25,314 nt of DNA from Cycloclasticus sp. (GCA_019090295.1 JAHRWG010000071.1:1-25314); one strand, 5' to 3'; positions 16,601-25,108 are shown, counted from the first letter of the stretch. Program-made: numbers and translations. The notes: generated by a model not told the origin, from the letters alone.

Positions 16601-17827
16601 GTAGTAAACCTAAATATGCGTGATGTGCTGGCTTCGACTCAAAGCCAACCTGAGTCTATTTTTGAACGTATCATCGGAAAAATGACCTCGGCCAAGGTTT
16701 GGCAAGGCTGTGATTATTGTGCGCTAAAAGACAAATGCTACGTTAAGCACAATATTGCTACCTTTCAAGACGAGCAAACTGGCCCTAAAGTCATCGAGCG
16801 TTTGAAGTATATTTACAAACTGACCAGTTTACGCAATCAGCTACATATCACGATGCGTGATTTGCGCTCGGCACTGAGTTATACGCTAGTCGGTGAATAC
16901 TCCTGTAACGAAATTAAAGAAATCTATGCCAATGGCGAAGCTGACAAAATTCTTCATGGCTATTACTTTAACGCTTGGTGCGGTAACGACAATACGCAAG
17001 ATAGATTGCTAAAGCTGCTAAGAGAAACCGATATTGCTCAAGGGTCTGACGTGCGCTTAGATCGCGGGCTGGACTTTTTAGGTTTAGATGCTGTTGATTG
17101 GTTGCAGTTCGAGCAGCGTAGTGAACATGAAACCCAACTGCTGGCCAATGTTCATCAGAGCTTACCAAATGGCACGGCACTAAGTGAGAGTAAGGAACGC
17201 TATCTATCTCATCGTAATGTGGTCGGGATGTTACGCAGAAAGGCCTACTTTGAGCGCCGTGGAGAAAACTGGCAAACATTACTGCCTTATCGTTCAGCGA
17301 AGTTATTAGTACGTTACCTCGAAGACAGTACGTTACTAAATGAAGCGAAATCGCTTGCCATTAATGCAATTAACCGTGGCGAAGGTTTGCATAATCCGAT
17401 GTATTTTAACGGCCAACTGGCGATGCAAGTACGTAAGGTACACTTAGGCACTATTAGAAGTTATCGCTTATTCCCATCGGATGTTTTTTCCATTGAAGTG
17501 AAAGACTCAGCGATGAACTCGTCATTTGTGGAGCATAGTCCGCAGTCACTATTGCTTAAGTACCAAGATGCGACCGGCCTTACGGCTGAGTTGGAATTGG
17601 ACTTGGATTTGTTTGAAATGCTGCATCGTCTTAATCAAGGCTACGTGCCTTCGGCGCAAGCGGAGCAGAGTTTTTATTTAAGTTTAACCGTATTTAAGAA
17701 CGTATTGGCTTCAGCACCATATCAAGAGGTTTTGCTAACTACCAACGGCCAACAGTACGAAAAAATAACCCGCGACGAAGGTGGTGTGTTGCAATTAGAA
17801 CGATTGGTAGCGGAGGTTCAGCCATGA
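13694..17827 (+). CDS. mad6: NERD + tandem kinase + P-loop ATPase fusion (Mad6-like, PglW-reminiscent)
   Basis: The 1377-aa protein has four parts. (1) A NERD nuclease-like domain (about 10-130) with D48 and D61-A-K63. (2) A first kinase fold (about 200-460) whose catalytic loop reads H323-R-N325 and whose metal loop is D343-F-D345, so the catalytic aspartate is replaced: probably a pseudokinase. (3) A second Ser/Thr kinase (about 505-765) with glycine loop GKPGGFG (512-518), A-V-K535, H626-C-D628-I-K-P-Q-N633 and D645-F-N647, apparently active. (4) A P-loop ATPase region with GNAGDGKT (846-853) and a C-x2-C-x5-C cluster (C1006, C1009, C1015). BREX type 2 PglW has a comparable kinase-plus-ATPase design. 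The role is likely phosphorylation-gated control of restriction. It overlaps mad7 by 4 nt. Confidence 0.88.
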   Translation: MAQVFAIGDVVNDEERKAIAWLKEKLPDDYFIIHSFEVEQYNQLFEVDICVVAPHAIYLVDAKGIHGKVEVDGTMWHTAHNSYRSPLPKLRGNAKSLSGLISKQNRANRDLKNIYVDTAVVLTIDDCEFKDPEDRERGHVVALKNSTRFFTDSARIPERFERNVTKYIQIIAEALGKSAKKRSHGVRFGNWEVAETLVDNQYFTEYRVFNITAGRKGGTVLAKAYKADPYLPDEERSKQKRLIENAYRAIAKMPSHSAIIGVKDFFVTEAQDKYLLLTDDIPGEILSKKLKDASSLLTLDQKKRIVNDLLLALAHLCRNGVVHRNIIPEHILMGADGQPRLIDFDYARIGAENTTTIADEVQQRISNRYKAPELWADSHAASCASDMYSLGLVIFELFSGDAAFDSVTQAIEKSCLLGTKLSERYKQLPAEFDNWLQTLSHKDAQQRPSPEDALSQFNALWQPKAAVETTEANKPEQLSVKAPNNHESSVNYKRLPSGYQLTNKYVVQQPLGKPGGFGIVYKVTDTFGDVSRAVKLILNDRESVLERLKQEYRTLVKLPEHPYVVKVYDADVLPNQGPPYIVFEYLEGLDVSELIQQRSLTAHEVWTMAKQVAEGLQHLHEHNIFHCDIKPQNLIWKDGKVRIIDFNVSVDAEDLTLGGGSRKYLPPDLSITETPQASDLVDRDLYALGITLYRAMTGEYPWANVQCPPMDELARHPSEFTQSFNLTDDVSAVLLKLIAPKRVDRFESAEQLLKALNKVQQLKKAQTLSEESTSQFHLPPLADGSNPSKSAFHDFMLTLYSQSRHSNAGTRGLDDYAKLIYVETALDTELAPAILAGQLRLVLITGNAGDGKTAFLQQLESQVEAQGTSVHLNPQGNGSWFEINGHKYLTNYDGSQDEGSKDNDAVLEEFFSVYQGNDSNTWPHHETRLIAINEGRLVDFLSQHSEGFSALKAVVEQSLKDGSVQNDVAVVNLNMRDVLASTQSQPESIFERIIGKMTSAKVWQGCDYCALKDKCYVKHNIATFQDEQTGPKVIERLKYIYKLTSLRNQLHITMRDLRSALSYTLVGEYSCNEIKEIYANGEADKILHGYYFNAWCGNDNTQDRLLKLLRETDIAQGSDVRLDRGLDFLGLDAVDWLQFEQRSEHETQLLANVHQSLPNGTALSESKERYLSHRNVVGMLRRKAYFERRGENWQTLLPYRSAKLLVRYLEDSTLLNEAKSLAINAINRGEGLHNPMYFNGQLAMQVRKVHLGTIRSYRLFPSDVFSIEVKDSAMNSSFVEHSPQSLLLKYQDATGLTAELELDLDLFEMLHRLNQGYVPSAQAEQSFYLSLTVFKNVLASAPYQEVLLTTNGQQYEKITRDEGGVLQLERLVAEVQP

Positions 17828-19470
17828 AGTTAGGTAAAAAAGATAAGGCGTTTCGCACCAATAAAGTGAGCTATCTTGATTACAAAATTGTCGAAATGGA
17901 TAGGGTCTTAACTCATCTATTCGCTCGGCTAAAGCACAATGGCGCATCCAGTAAATTAAGTGCTAAAGGTATGACGGTTGAGTTGTTTAAAGACGAGTTT
18001 CTAGACTCTCGTAATGGAACACATTTTAAAAACTTCTCCCAAGCCCCTATTACTATTGAAAAGTGGATTGAAACCCACTTGGTGGATTTAATTAATCGTG
18101 GCAAGGCTAACGAAGCGGTTGCTGCGCCGAGACCACTTCACGGTAATACTTATTTGTTTCGAAATCCTAAAAATTGCCGAGATTATGGTGCCTCTAAGCA
18201 AGTATATGAGTTGCTTTACCATGCCAATAATGGTCAGACTGCGATTAACCGACTCAAACAGTTTTTCTTTGCTGGTGTCGATTCTACGACAGGTCAGTAT
18301 GATAGTTCGTCGCAAGTAGATGTTGAAACACAGGCAATTTTAAGACTGTCTGATCAAGTGAAGTCAGACGCGCCGGATCACGCTGACTTACAAGAACGGT
18401 TTGCGCCGCTTAATCAACAAGCAGCGGATATTTTAGCTGAAGATATCATTAAGCTGCTGACGTATCGCCAGTATATTCCTCGGTCAGTGATGGTTGAGTA
18501 CATAAAGATATTGTTAGCCTTTCACCTGGCGTTATATCAATTGAAATTATTTAAGTTGCTACCGGCATTGGCTAAGAGTAAGGGCCGTAATCTCCAAGAG
18601 AGCAATAAACAAAAGACGGCACTCTATGTGGACATGACAAATGGTGCGAATGGCTTGAGTGAATCGATGGCTGAGCAAAGTGCGACGTTACACTACAAGC
18701 GTATTCCTGCTTTTATTAAAGCCTACTTCGGCGTTAAAAAACTCGATGAATTTGCAGAGTATCTATCGAAAAAAGGTAAATTATCGGGTTCTAAAACGAT
18801 AAAGCAAATGTCAGTGCCTGATTTGTTCACTCTGCTGGAGTCGCCGTTAGAGCAAGAGCGCGATCAGTTTTTTGGTCAGCGCAACGCTGGAATTTTAGAT
18901 GCGTCAGTATCATCTGCTCATGAGTCAGAGGATATTCCCCCAGAGATTCATGCAATTACCCAGCTCGGCTTACCTGAGTTTGAAACCTACATAGAGATTT
19001 TGTTGTTTGTCCAAGGTAATGCAATCCGTTCTGGTTTAGTCAAAAACCTAGATAGTTTTATGCTCAAAAATAAACCTGGTGCTTTGTTGGAACAACAAAG
19101 TAGTAGTACTGGTGGACGTCGATTTAGCGTTGATGGACGACTGCTAGAAGTGTTGTTACAGCTGGCGGTACTCACCAAAGGTGGTGAATTAGGTTTTCAC
19201 ACTAAGGAGTTAAGAGTTGATGAACTGTTAACTTTCTTAAAAGAACGATATGGCATTTTTATTGATTCGTTACCCGACACAGATGCTTTCTGTGAGTCAT
19301 CAATTGATGTGAATAAAGCGCTTAGAGATAACTTATCTGGTTTTAAGCGCCGGTTACGAGAAATTGGTTTTTATCGCGATCTTTCTGATGCGTATGTAAC
19401 ACAAACGGTTACTCCTAGATATCAGATAAATAGTAAGCAAAATGAGAGTATGAAAGGACATAGCGCATGA
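17824..19470 (+). CDS. mad7: Conserved protein of unknown function (Mad7-like)
   Basis: The 548-aa protein belongs to no family I can name with certainty. It is basic at the start (MKLGKKDKAFRTNK) and appears mostly helical, with no signal peptide, membrane segment, P-loop or nuclease motif. A Ser/Gly-rich stretch (about 424-430, SSSTGGR) precedes a C-terminal part that looks conserved in style (LLQLAVL, ELRVDELLTFL, FKRRLREIGFYRDLSDAY). Four-nucleotide overlaps join it to mad6 and mad8, implying stoichiometric expression with the ATPases. By position it could be the counterpart of DptG, which sits between DptF and DptH in phosphorothioation restriction operons; this is inference only. Confidence 0.75.
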   Translation: MKLGKKDKAFRTNKVSYLDYKIVEMDRVLTHLFARLKHNGASSKLSAKGMTVELFKDEFLDSRNGTHFKNFSQAPITIEKWIETHLVDLINRGKANEAVAAPRPLHGNTYLFRNPKNCRDYGASKQVYELLYHANNGQTAINRLKQFFFAGVDSTTGQYDSSSQVDVETQAILRLSDQVKSDAPDHADLQERFAPLNQQAADILAEDIIKLLTYRQYIPRSVMVEYIKILLAFHLALYQLKLFKLLPALAKSKGRNLQESNKQKTALYVDMTNGANGLSESMAEQSATLHYKRIPAFIKAYFGVKKLDEFAEYLSKKGKLSGSKTIKQMSVPDLFTLLESPLEQERDQFFGQRNAGILDASVSSAHESEDIPPEIHAITQLGLPEFETYIEILLFVQGNAIRSGLVKNLDSFMLKNKPGALLEQQSSSTGGRRFSVDGRLLEVLLQLAVLTKGGELGFHTKELRVDELLTFLKERYGIFIDSLPDTDAFCESSIDVNKALRDNLSGFKRRLREIGFYRDLSDAYVTQTVTPRYQINSKQNESMKGHSA

Positions 19471-22400
19471 TTAAGGGAATTCAAACCGTTATTAAGTCAG
19501 ATATTGACGGCAGCTTAATCAGTGTCCTTGTGCCTAAGTTTAAGATGTTACTAGAAACTCGCGGTGCGGGCCACTGCATGAAGGTATCTGATTTAGAAAC
19601 AGAGCTGATGTACCAGCTTAGTGAGGTCGTATCTGGTGCTGTTGAGTATGCCCAGGTTGCCGTATTGGCAATGAAAGCGACGCGTAATTTTTCGGTTACC
19701 AGTACCAAGCTTGTTGAACTGCGAAACCCTGATGAACACGGCCAGCTTCGTCAGCCATTACTGATTTTTGTACCCAATGAATTAAAAACGTCCTCTGAAG
19801 ACTCTTTTGGTGCAGCGACCTTTGAACAAATTGATATTTCAGATGCTTATTGGTTGGCGTTTAATCAGGTAAAAGCTGAATCTCCTGATCCGATTAAGCG
19901 GTTGTTAGACGAAGTTTACTTTATTCTTCAAGAAAAGGCGGCGCTAAAACTCAGTGCTTATCAATGGTTGCGATACGCACTAACAATTAAGGTTAATGGC
20001 TTTGATCCAAGTGTTGCTGGTGCTGCTCTTTACGAGCTGGGGTTGATTCCTGATCTGGATTTGCATCTAGATCATTCCATGTTGGTCCGCAAATTAGTTA
20101 AAAATCGTGAGTGTGTGCAAATTATAAACCGCTCTGAGAAATCAGCGATTGCGACAGTTTATGACCTGCAGCTAGAAGGTGAAGATTTTAACAAGAGATT
20201 AGCGCTTTTTCTAAATGATCAGGAAAATTTACTCGATAGCAGTTGGCGCAAGCAATTAGTGGTAGATAGCAGCAATTGGGCACTCACTTTTGATAAATGG
20301 CGCTTTCAGTATGAGGAAGATGCCACTGATGCAGTTTGTTTAACGGTGACTGAAGTTGGTTTGCCGTTTATTCCTGATGATGAAACAGACCCAAACTTGC
20401 AACAACTGATTGGCCAACAAGTATTAACGACTGGCCAAGGTGGTTTGAAAAAGTTTTCTGTGACTTTTTCTGTTTCACCAAAGCCTAGTGAAGTTAATGG
20501 TTTAGCGAAATATAAAGCTCAGGTGTTTACTCAACAAGGTGATTTTGTTGGGTTAATTAAGGTAGGTAAAGCTACATCAAAATCTACAGTTACAATCACG
20601 TTTAACAAGTTGACTGGAATCGAATGGGAAGAAGGTTGGCATTACATTCGAATTCAAGCGTTTGATGAAAACGATGAATTATTACCTTTGGTTGATGACA
20701 AACAGTGTCCAATACCGTGGGGGACGTCCAGTGCGGAGGAAGCTGGCTCACGAAATAATGAAAGTGATCTGTTTTATGTGTTGCCAGCAGCAGATGCAGA
20801 GGTTGAGCCAATTGAGGGGCGAAAAGTCAGAGAGGCGTCATTAGCTCATGCGAAGATTAAAGCTGAATTTGCCAACGTCATCGATACTGAGAAATTTGGC
20901 AATGCTGAAGTAATGGAAACGACTTGGCAGGATAGTAAGAGCAAGGCTGAGTCGATCGTCAATGTGAAATTCAAGAAAGGAAGTGGTATTCAAATTCCCG
21001 TTACCACTTACTTAAAAAACTTTGAGCAAAAAATTCTAGCTAACCCAATGGCAGCTTTGACTTGGCGTGTAGAAATTCGCAATCAAGAAGCAAGTGAGTC
21101 TGGTGCCGATGCTGTAGATTGGCCAATAAAGGGTGTAGAAAGCCAGTTTGAAAAGTTTAAATTGGCACGTGAAAAGTACTTTCAAATTATACATCAAGAT
21201 GAGAAAGAGCTAATTTCTGTCGCTCATGATCATGTGTCTTCATCACATGAAGCTTACCAGTATTCCAGCAGCTATCTAGAATACCTAGCCGCGGTGTTTC
21301 AGGAAACTGAAAAGGGGCATGACTATTCGACTGAATTAGCTGCGTTACTACGCTTGGACTCACTTTCAATCGTGATATGGAATTATGACGGAAGCTATAA
21401 AAAGGCCATGTTACTGGGGCCTACACATCCACTAAGGGCTTTATGGCTAGGTGGATGGGCTTCTCTTTCAGAAGCTTGGGCAAGACAGAGTGAGAAGGTT
21501 GGTAAGGAAATTGCGGTAGGAACTAAAAACAGTTTATTAGAAGAACTCGCGTTAACCAATTTTCCTTACGTACTGCCAGACTCTCAAGGCCAGTTGATGG
21601 TCGCACTTGATAGTATTCATCCATTTTGGAGTATTCTGTCGTCTGCACAAGAAAAAGAGCCACAAGCACTCATTGATAAAATTAAAACTGCATTTGGTAT
21701 TAAAAATGATTACCAGCAAGTTGGTAAGCAAAGTAGTGTTTTTCTCGCCACAAAAGTTGAAAGATATCTGATACAACATCCCTATGTGAACTGTTTATCG
21801 ATCAATGTGTTTAACGCGGGGTCTGCGGGGGCCGTAGCGGGTATGCTGTTGGCTTTGAGAAAGAAGCCGGAGCTAAAGCACATTAGTTTTGATATTCGTC
21901 TATTCGTAGCTGACCCATATGCGACAGAAGTGGGTGCTGAATTATTTAAGCTAATCAATAGTGGCGAAGACAGTGAGAATGAAAACCAGCTATTTCATTC
22001 AGCAGAAAATCACTTGCAGCCGAAATTAAGTATTTCGCTCAGAGCGAGCTCTGAGTTTGAGCAGTCGCCTGATGAGTTTCAGTCTCATCTGAGCATGTTA
22101 TTCGATGTGTTCCCTGCACAAGAGTTATCGGTAGTAAAACCGCAGGCTGATGAACAAGTTGCGCCTATATATGGGTTGTATCAGGACTATTGCATTGATT
22201 ACTTCGATGAGAATGGGGTTGTTGCTTGGGATCGCCACACGAGACATGGTGCTGCAAAAATGCTCTTCGGCGGCCAGTTATCGGAGACAATAGCAAAACT
22301 GCCTAAAATGATGTCGGCAATAACCGCATCATTGGCGACAGGCGACTTTTCTTTGGAACAGGTGCCAGTAGTCAGGTTGGCACTGGATAGTGCTGAGAGA

Positions 22401-24890
22401 GCTCTGTTAAATCAATTGCATGAAGTCAGTGATTGGGTGTTCACTGTCGATAGAAACTTGGGTATTGAGTTCTTTGATCACGGTGGTAAAGACGGCCGAC
22501 CAGACTATCTGATTGATCATAGTCCGGAAATGGCCTCCTCAAATACGCACAACTTTGTTATTACTTCACGTTCTACTACAGAAATAGAAGCCTTATTGAG
22601 AGGAACATTAGAACAGCATCAAATTGTTCCTGATGTAGATAAAGCGACGCGGGTTTTAGATTCGCTCAGAGCTTTGTCAGGCAGATTAGCGCTAAAACTA
22701 GCCTCAAATAGCGCTTCAAAGTCGGAAGCCTTAGGGTTGGCCTTATCCAAACTTTATCTTGAGTACCAAGGAGTGTTTAAGGACCAGATCATCGTTCCTT
22801 TAGATGCTCATCTTGAGCTTTATTCTGAACTGCAAAAGGCTGATGGTGAATTAGGTGCAGACATTAGCTTTAAAAGAACAGATTTAGCAATGTTCGATTT
22901 GGATGCTTCATCGCGCACAATTCGTTGTAATTTAGTCGAAGTTAAATGTTATTCAGAAGTCGGCGATATGACGAAGTACGAAAGTTTAAAAAAGAGCATT
23001 ACTGAGCAAATCTCAGAATCTGAACGTGTTATTCAGCGTCATTTTGATTTAACGCGTACAACACCGGATAGACCTGATCGCTTGGTTAAAACACAAAAAC
23101 TCTGTGTCCTTCTTGAACATTACCTTAAACGATCTGGGCGTTTTGGTTTATTGAGTTCTGAGATTGTCGAGGAAGCAAAATTTTTGCTTCGAACTTTGGA
23201 GGAAGGGTACAAGCTTTCAATTACTCGAAGTGCTGTTATTTTCGATTTTGGTCAGAATAGCTCCGGCGTTGAAAAAGAAGTCGGTATCGAGTTTCATCGT
23301 GTTGGGCGAAACCATATTGACGAATTGCTCTCCGCTAAAGTGCCTGAGGATAATGAACACAGTGAAGGGACGTTGGATTTACTTGAACTAACGCTGCCTA
23401 AGTTAACTTCGGCCGAATTTTTACATAAAGAGCGAGATAGAACCGTATCTTGGGCTGAATTAGTATCTCAAGCTGCGATCACTTTACCTGAGCGGCCAGA
23501 TGCTTCGAAAGATGAAACGATTAAAGTACTGCCTTTTAATGATGAGCCAGCTACTGTTTCACCGTCGATTAGTCAGAGCGTTGAAGAAGTAAAACCTGTT
23601 GGTAATCCAGCTCCTGTAGTAGCTAATCTTGCAGAGCCAGAGCCTGACGAAATTTTGCACATTCCGAACGTCACAACGGGTAATAAAGTTGAGGTCGTTC
23701 CCCACGATATTGTTCTTGGTGTCAACGGTGATTCTGCTCAGTTTGGCCTATTGGGAGAGGTCCATGGACGGAAAATAGCTTTAGATTTAAACCATACACA
23801 CACGCTAAGTTTATTTGGTGTTCAAGGTGGGGGCAAAAGCTATACATTAGGCTCAGTTGTGGAGATGGCAACTAAATCAATTCCATCGATCAATACGCTA
23901 CATAAAGAGTTGGCGAGTGTGATATTCCATTACAGTGCTACTCAGGACTATAAACCTGAGTTTACGTCAATGATAGCTCCAAATGACGATGTCACGCAGT
24001 TAGCTAAGCTTAAAGAAGTATATGGTGCGGAGCCAACTTCCCTAGATGATGTTGTTTTGTTAGCTCCTGAAGATAAGTTAAACGAACGTCGTGCTGAGTA
24101 CCCTGGAATTGAGGTACACCCATTGAAGTTTTGTTCTTCTGAATTGCAAGCAGGGCACTGGAAGTTTTTGATGGGGGCTATCGGCAACCAAGCCGCATAT
24201 ATTCGCCAAATAGGCAATATTATGCGTAAAAATCGCAATAACCTCTCGATTCAAGCGATAAGGGACGGAATACAAAACTCTAGTCTTTCGGATTCTCTTA
24301 AAGACCTAGCAGACATGCGTTTGGATTTTGCTAAACAGTACATTGATGACCAATTAAACGTTGGTTCGCTGATTCGACCAGGCAGAATGATCGTTGTAGA
24401 TGTTCGAGACGAATTCATCGAAAAAGATGAGGCATTAGGCTTATTTGTGGTGCTTCTGCAAATATTCTCGGAAGCCAAGTACCAAGGGCAATCTTTTAAC
24501 AAACTAATTGTGTTTGATGAATGTCATAAATACATCGATAGTCCAGAGCTAGTAAAAGGGCTTGTGGAAACGGTACGTGAAATGCGCCACAAGGGCACCA
24601 GTGTCATGATTGCCAGCCAAGATCCACCGTCTGTACCGGTGGAACTTATTCAGCTTTCATCACAGATTATTCTGCATAAGTTCAACGCTCCGGACTGGTT
24701 AAAGCATATTCAAAAAGCCTGTATCGGTTTGAAATCACTAACGCCTGAGAAGCTTGGAGCGTTAAAACCAGGTGAGGCATATATTTGGTCTAGCAAAGCC
24801 AGTGATAACGCATTTGTCAGCGGCGCAATGAAGATTCAGTGTCGCCCAAGAGTGACTAAGCACGGTGGGGATACTTTGACTGCCTTGTAA
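19467..24890 (+). CDS. mad8: Giant HerA/FtsK-like ATPase with embedded PD-(D/E)XK motif (Mad8-like, DptH-reminiscent)
   Basis: The 1807-aa protein has its ATPase at the C-terminus: Walker A G1451-S1458 (GVQGGGKS), Walker B ending at D1684-E1685 (LIVFDECHKY) and a sensor-like IASQDPPSVP, as in HerA/FtsK DNA pumps. Around 1139-1160, TDLAMFDLD is followed by NLVEVKCY, giving D1139 ... E1158-V-K1160, a textbook PD-(D/E)XK nuclease pattern. A variable Pro/Glu-rich linker (about 1355-1400) separates this from the ATPase. The first ~1100 residues are unassigned. Size and architecture recall DptH. It is probably the DNA-translocating, DNA-cutting effector. The last cargo gene ends 72 nt before the first TnsB site of the far end. 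Confidence 0.87.
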   Translation: MIKGIQTVIKSDIDGSLISVLVPKFKMLLETRGAGHCMKVSDLETELMYQLSEVVSGAVEYAQVAVLAMKATRNFSVTSTKLVELRNPDEHGQLRQPLLIFVPNELKTSSEDSFGAATFEQIDISDAYWLAFNQVKAESPDPIKRLLDEVYFILQEKAALKLSAYQWLRYALTIKVNGFDPSVAGAALYELGLIPDLDLHLDHSMLVRKLVKNRECVQIINRSEKSAIATVYDLQLEGEDFNKRLALFLNDQENLLDSSWRKQLVVDSSNWALTFDKWRFQYEEDATDAVCLTVTEVGLPFIPDDETDPNLQQLIGQQVLTTGQGGLKKFSVTFSVSPKPSEVNGLAKYKAQVFTQQGDFVGLIKVGKATSKSTVTITFNKLTGIEWEEGWHYIRIQAFDENDELLPLVDDKQCPIPWGTSSAEEAGSRNNESDLFYVLPAADAEVEPIEGRKVREASLAHAKIKAEFANVIDTEKFGNAEVMETTWQDSKSKAESIVNVKFKKGSGIQIPVTTYLKNFEQKILANPMAALTWRVEIRNQEASESGADAVDWPIKGVESQFEKFKLAREKYFQIIHQDEKELISVAHDHVSSSHEAYQYSSSYLEYLAAVFQETEKGHDYSTELAALLRLDSLSIVIWNYDGSYKKAMLLGPTHPLRALWLGGWASLSEAWARQSEKVGKEIAVGTKNSLLEELALTNFPYVLPDSQGQLMVALDSIHPFWSILSSAQEKEPQALIDKIKTAFGIKNDYQQVGKQSSVFLATKVERYLIQHPYVNCLSINVFNAGSAGAVAGMLLALRKKPELKHISFDIRLFVADPYATEVGAELFKLINSGEDSENENQLFHSAENHLQPKLSISLRASSEFEQSPDEFQSHLSMLFDVFPAQELSVVKPQADEQVAPIYGLYQDYCIDYFDENGVVAWDRHTRHGAAKMLFGGQLSETIAKLPKMMSAITASLATGDFSLEQVPVVRLALDSAERALLNQLHEVSDWVFTVDRNLGIEFFDHGGKDGRPDYLIDHSPEMASSNTHNFVITSRSTTEIEALLRGTLEQHQIVPDVDKATRVLDSLRALSGRLALKLASNSASKSEALGLALSKLYLEYQGVFKDQIIVPLDAHLELYSELQKADGELGADISFKRTDLAMFDLDASSRTIRCNLVEVKCYSEVGDMTKYESLKKSITEQISESERVIQRHFDLTRTTPDRPDRLVKTQKLCVLLEHYLKRSGRFGLLSSEIVEEAKFLLRTLEEGYKLSITRSAVIFDFGQNSSGVEKEVGIEFHRVGRNHIDELLSAKVPEDNEHSEGTLDLLELTLPKLTSAEFLHKERDRTVSWAELVSQAAITLPERPDASKDETIKVLPFNDEPATVSPSISQSVEEVKPVGNPAPVVANLAEPEPDEILHIPNVTTGNKVEVVPHDIVLGVNGDSAQFGLLGEVHGRKIALDLNHTHTLSLFGVQGGGKSYTLGSVVEMATKSIPSINTLHKELASVIFHYSATQDYKPEFTSMIAPNDDVTQLAKLKEVYGAEPTSLDDVVLLAPEDKLNERRAEYPGIEVHPLKFCSSELQAGHWKFLMGAIGNQAAYIRQIGNIMRKNRNNLSIQAIRDGIQNSSLSDSLKDLADMRLDFAKQYIDDQLNVGSLIRPGRMIVVDVRDEFIEKDEALGLFVVLLQIFSEAKYQGQSFNKLIVFDECHKYIDSPELVKGLVETVREMRHKGTSVMIASQDPPSVPVELIQLSSQIILHKFNAPDWLKHIQKACIGLKSLTPEKLGALKPGEAYIWSSKASDNAFVSGAMKIQCRPRVTKHGGDTLTAL

Positions 24891-24961
24891 GAAAAGGACC
24901 CGCTACACAGGGTATTGAATATTGCCCTCAAGTGGACCAAATATGTATCGAGTGAAACTTT
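24891..24961. other. Short gap between mad8 and the transposon left end
   Basis: I see no gene, no clear terminator for the operon and no promoter here. ACCC and GGGT flank eight bases at about 24899-24914 but lack a T-run. The operon may end at the hairpin inside the transposon end. Confidence 0.5.
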
Positions 24962-25108
24962 GTTAACAACTTTATTGTTACGTTTTCTGAGGTGAAAATG
25001 CGCAGTAGGGTAAAAAGTTAACAACTTTATTAATTTTCATGAAAAAGCCCTCTAAGAAAATCAATAACTTAGAGGACTATTTATTAACAACTTTATTGTT
25101 CACCATCA
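24962..25108 (-). repeat. Transposon end (Tn7L-type): three spaced TnsB-type sites plus terminus
   Basis: Inverse copies of the 17-bp site lie at 24962-24978 (perfect), 25017-25033 (15 of 17) and 25083-25099 (16 of 17), with the terminal CACCATCA at 25101-25108. Start-to-start spacings of 55 and 66 bp contrast with the 20-bp tandem array at the other end. This is the same asymmetry that sets orientation in Tn7. Confidence 0.9.
25041..25075 (-). terminator. Rho-independent terminator reading leftward, inside the left end
   Basis: The 8-bp perfect arms CCTCTAAG (25049-25056) and CTTAGAGG (25068-25075) enclose an 11-nt loop. On the minus strand the stem is followed by GC and a run of five T (25046-25042). 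It would stop transcription entering from the right flank. Reading rightward, the downstream ACTATTTATT is a weaker tail, so some bidirectional action on the mad operon is possible. Confidence 0.65.

Larger units (their letters stand above)
92..25108 (+). mobile_element. Complete Tn7-like transposon carrying a MADS-like defense operon
   Basis: The termini are TGTTGGAG at 92 and, on the other strand, TGATGGTG ending at 25108. Each is followed directly by AACAATAAAGTTGTTAA, which resembles the E. coli Tn7 ends (TGTGGGCGGACAATAAAG). A 5-bp TTCAG duplication flanks the element. It carries tnsA, tnsB, tnsC, tnsD and tnsE in Tn7 order at one end and a single eight-gene cargo operon filling the rest. 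All catalytic motifs I checked in the tns genes are intact and both ends are present, so the element looks capable of moving. No cas genes are present, so it is not a CRISPR-associated transposon. Confidence 0.95.

Noticed and set aside
13694..24890. BREX type 2 or DISARM
   Set aside because: The kinase recalls PglW, but I see no PglZ phosphatase, BrxC/PglY, PglX-type lone methylase or DrmA/DrmB proteins.
92..25108. CRISPR-associated transposon (CAST)
   Set aside because: No cas genes or CRISPR repeats are present, and both TnsD and TnsE are present as in classical Tn7.
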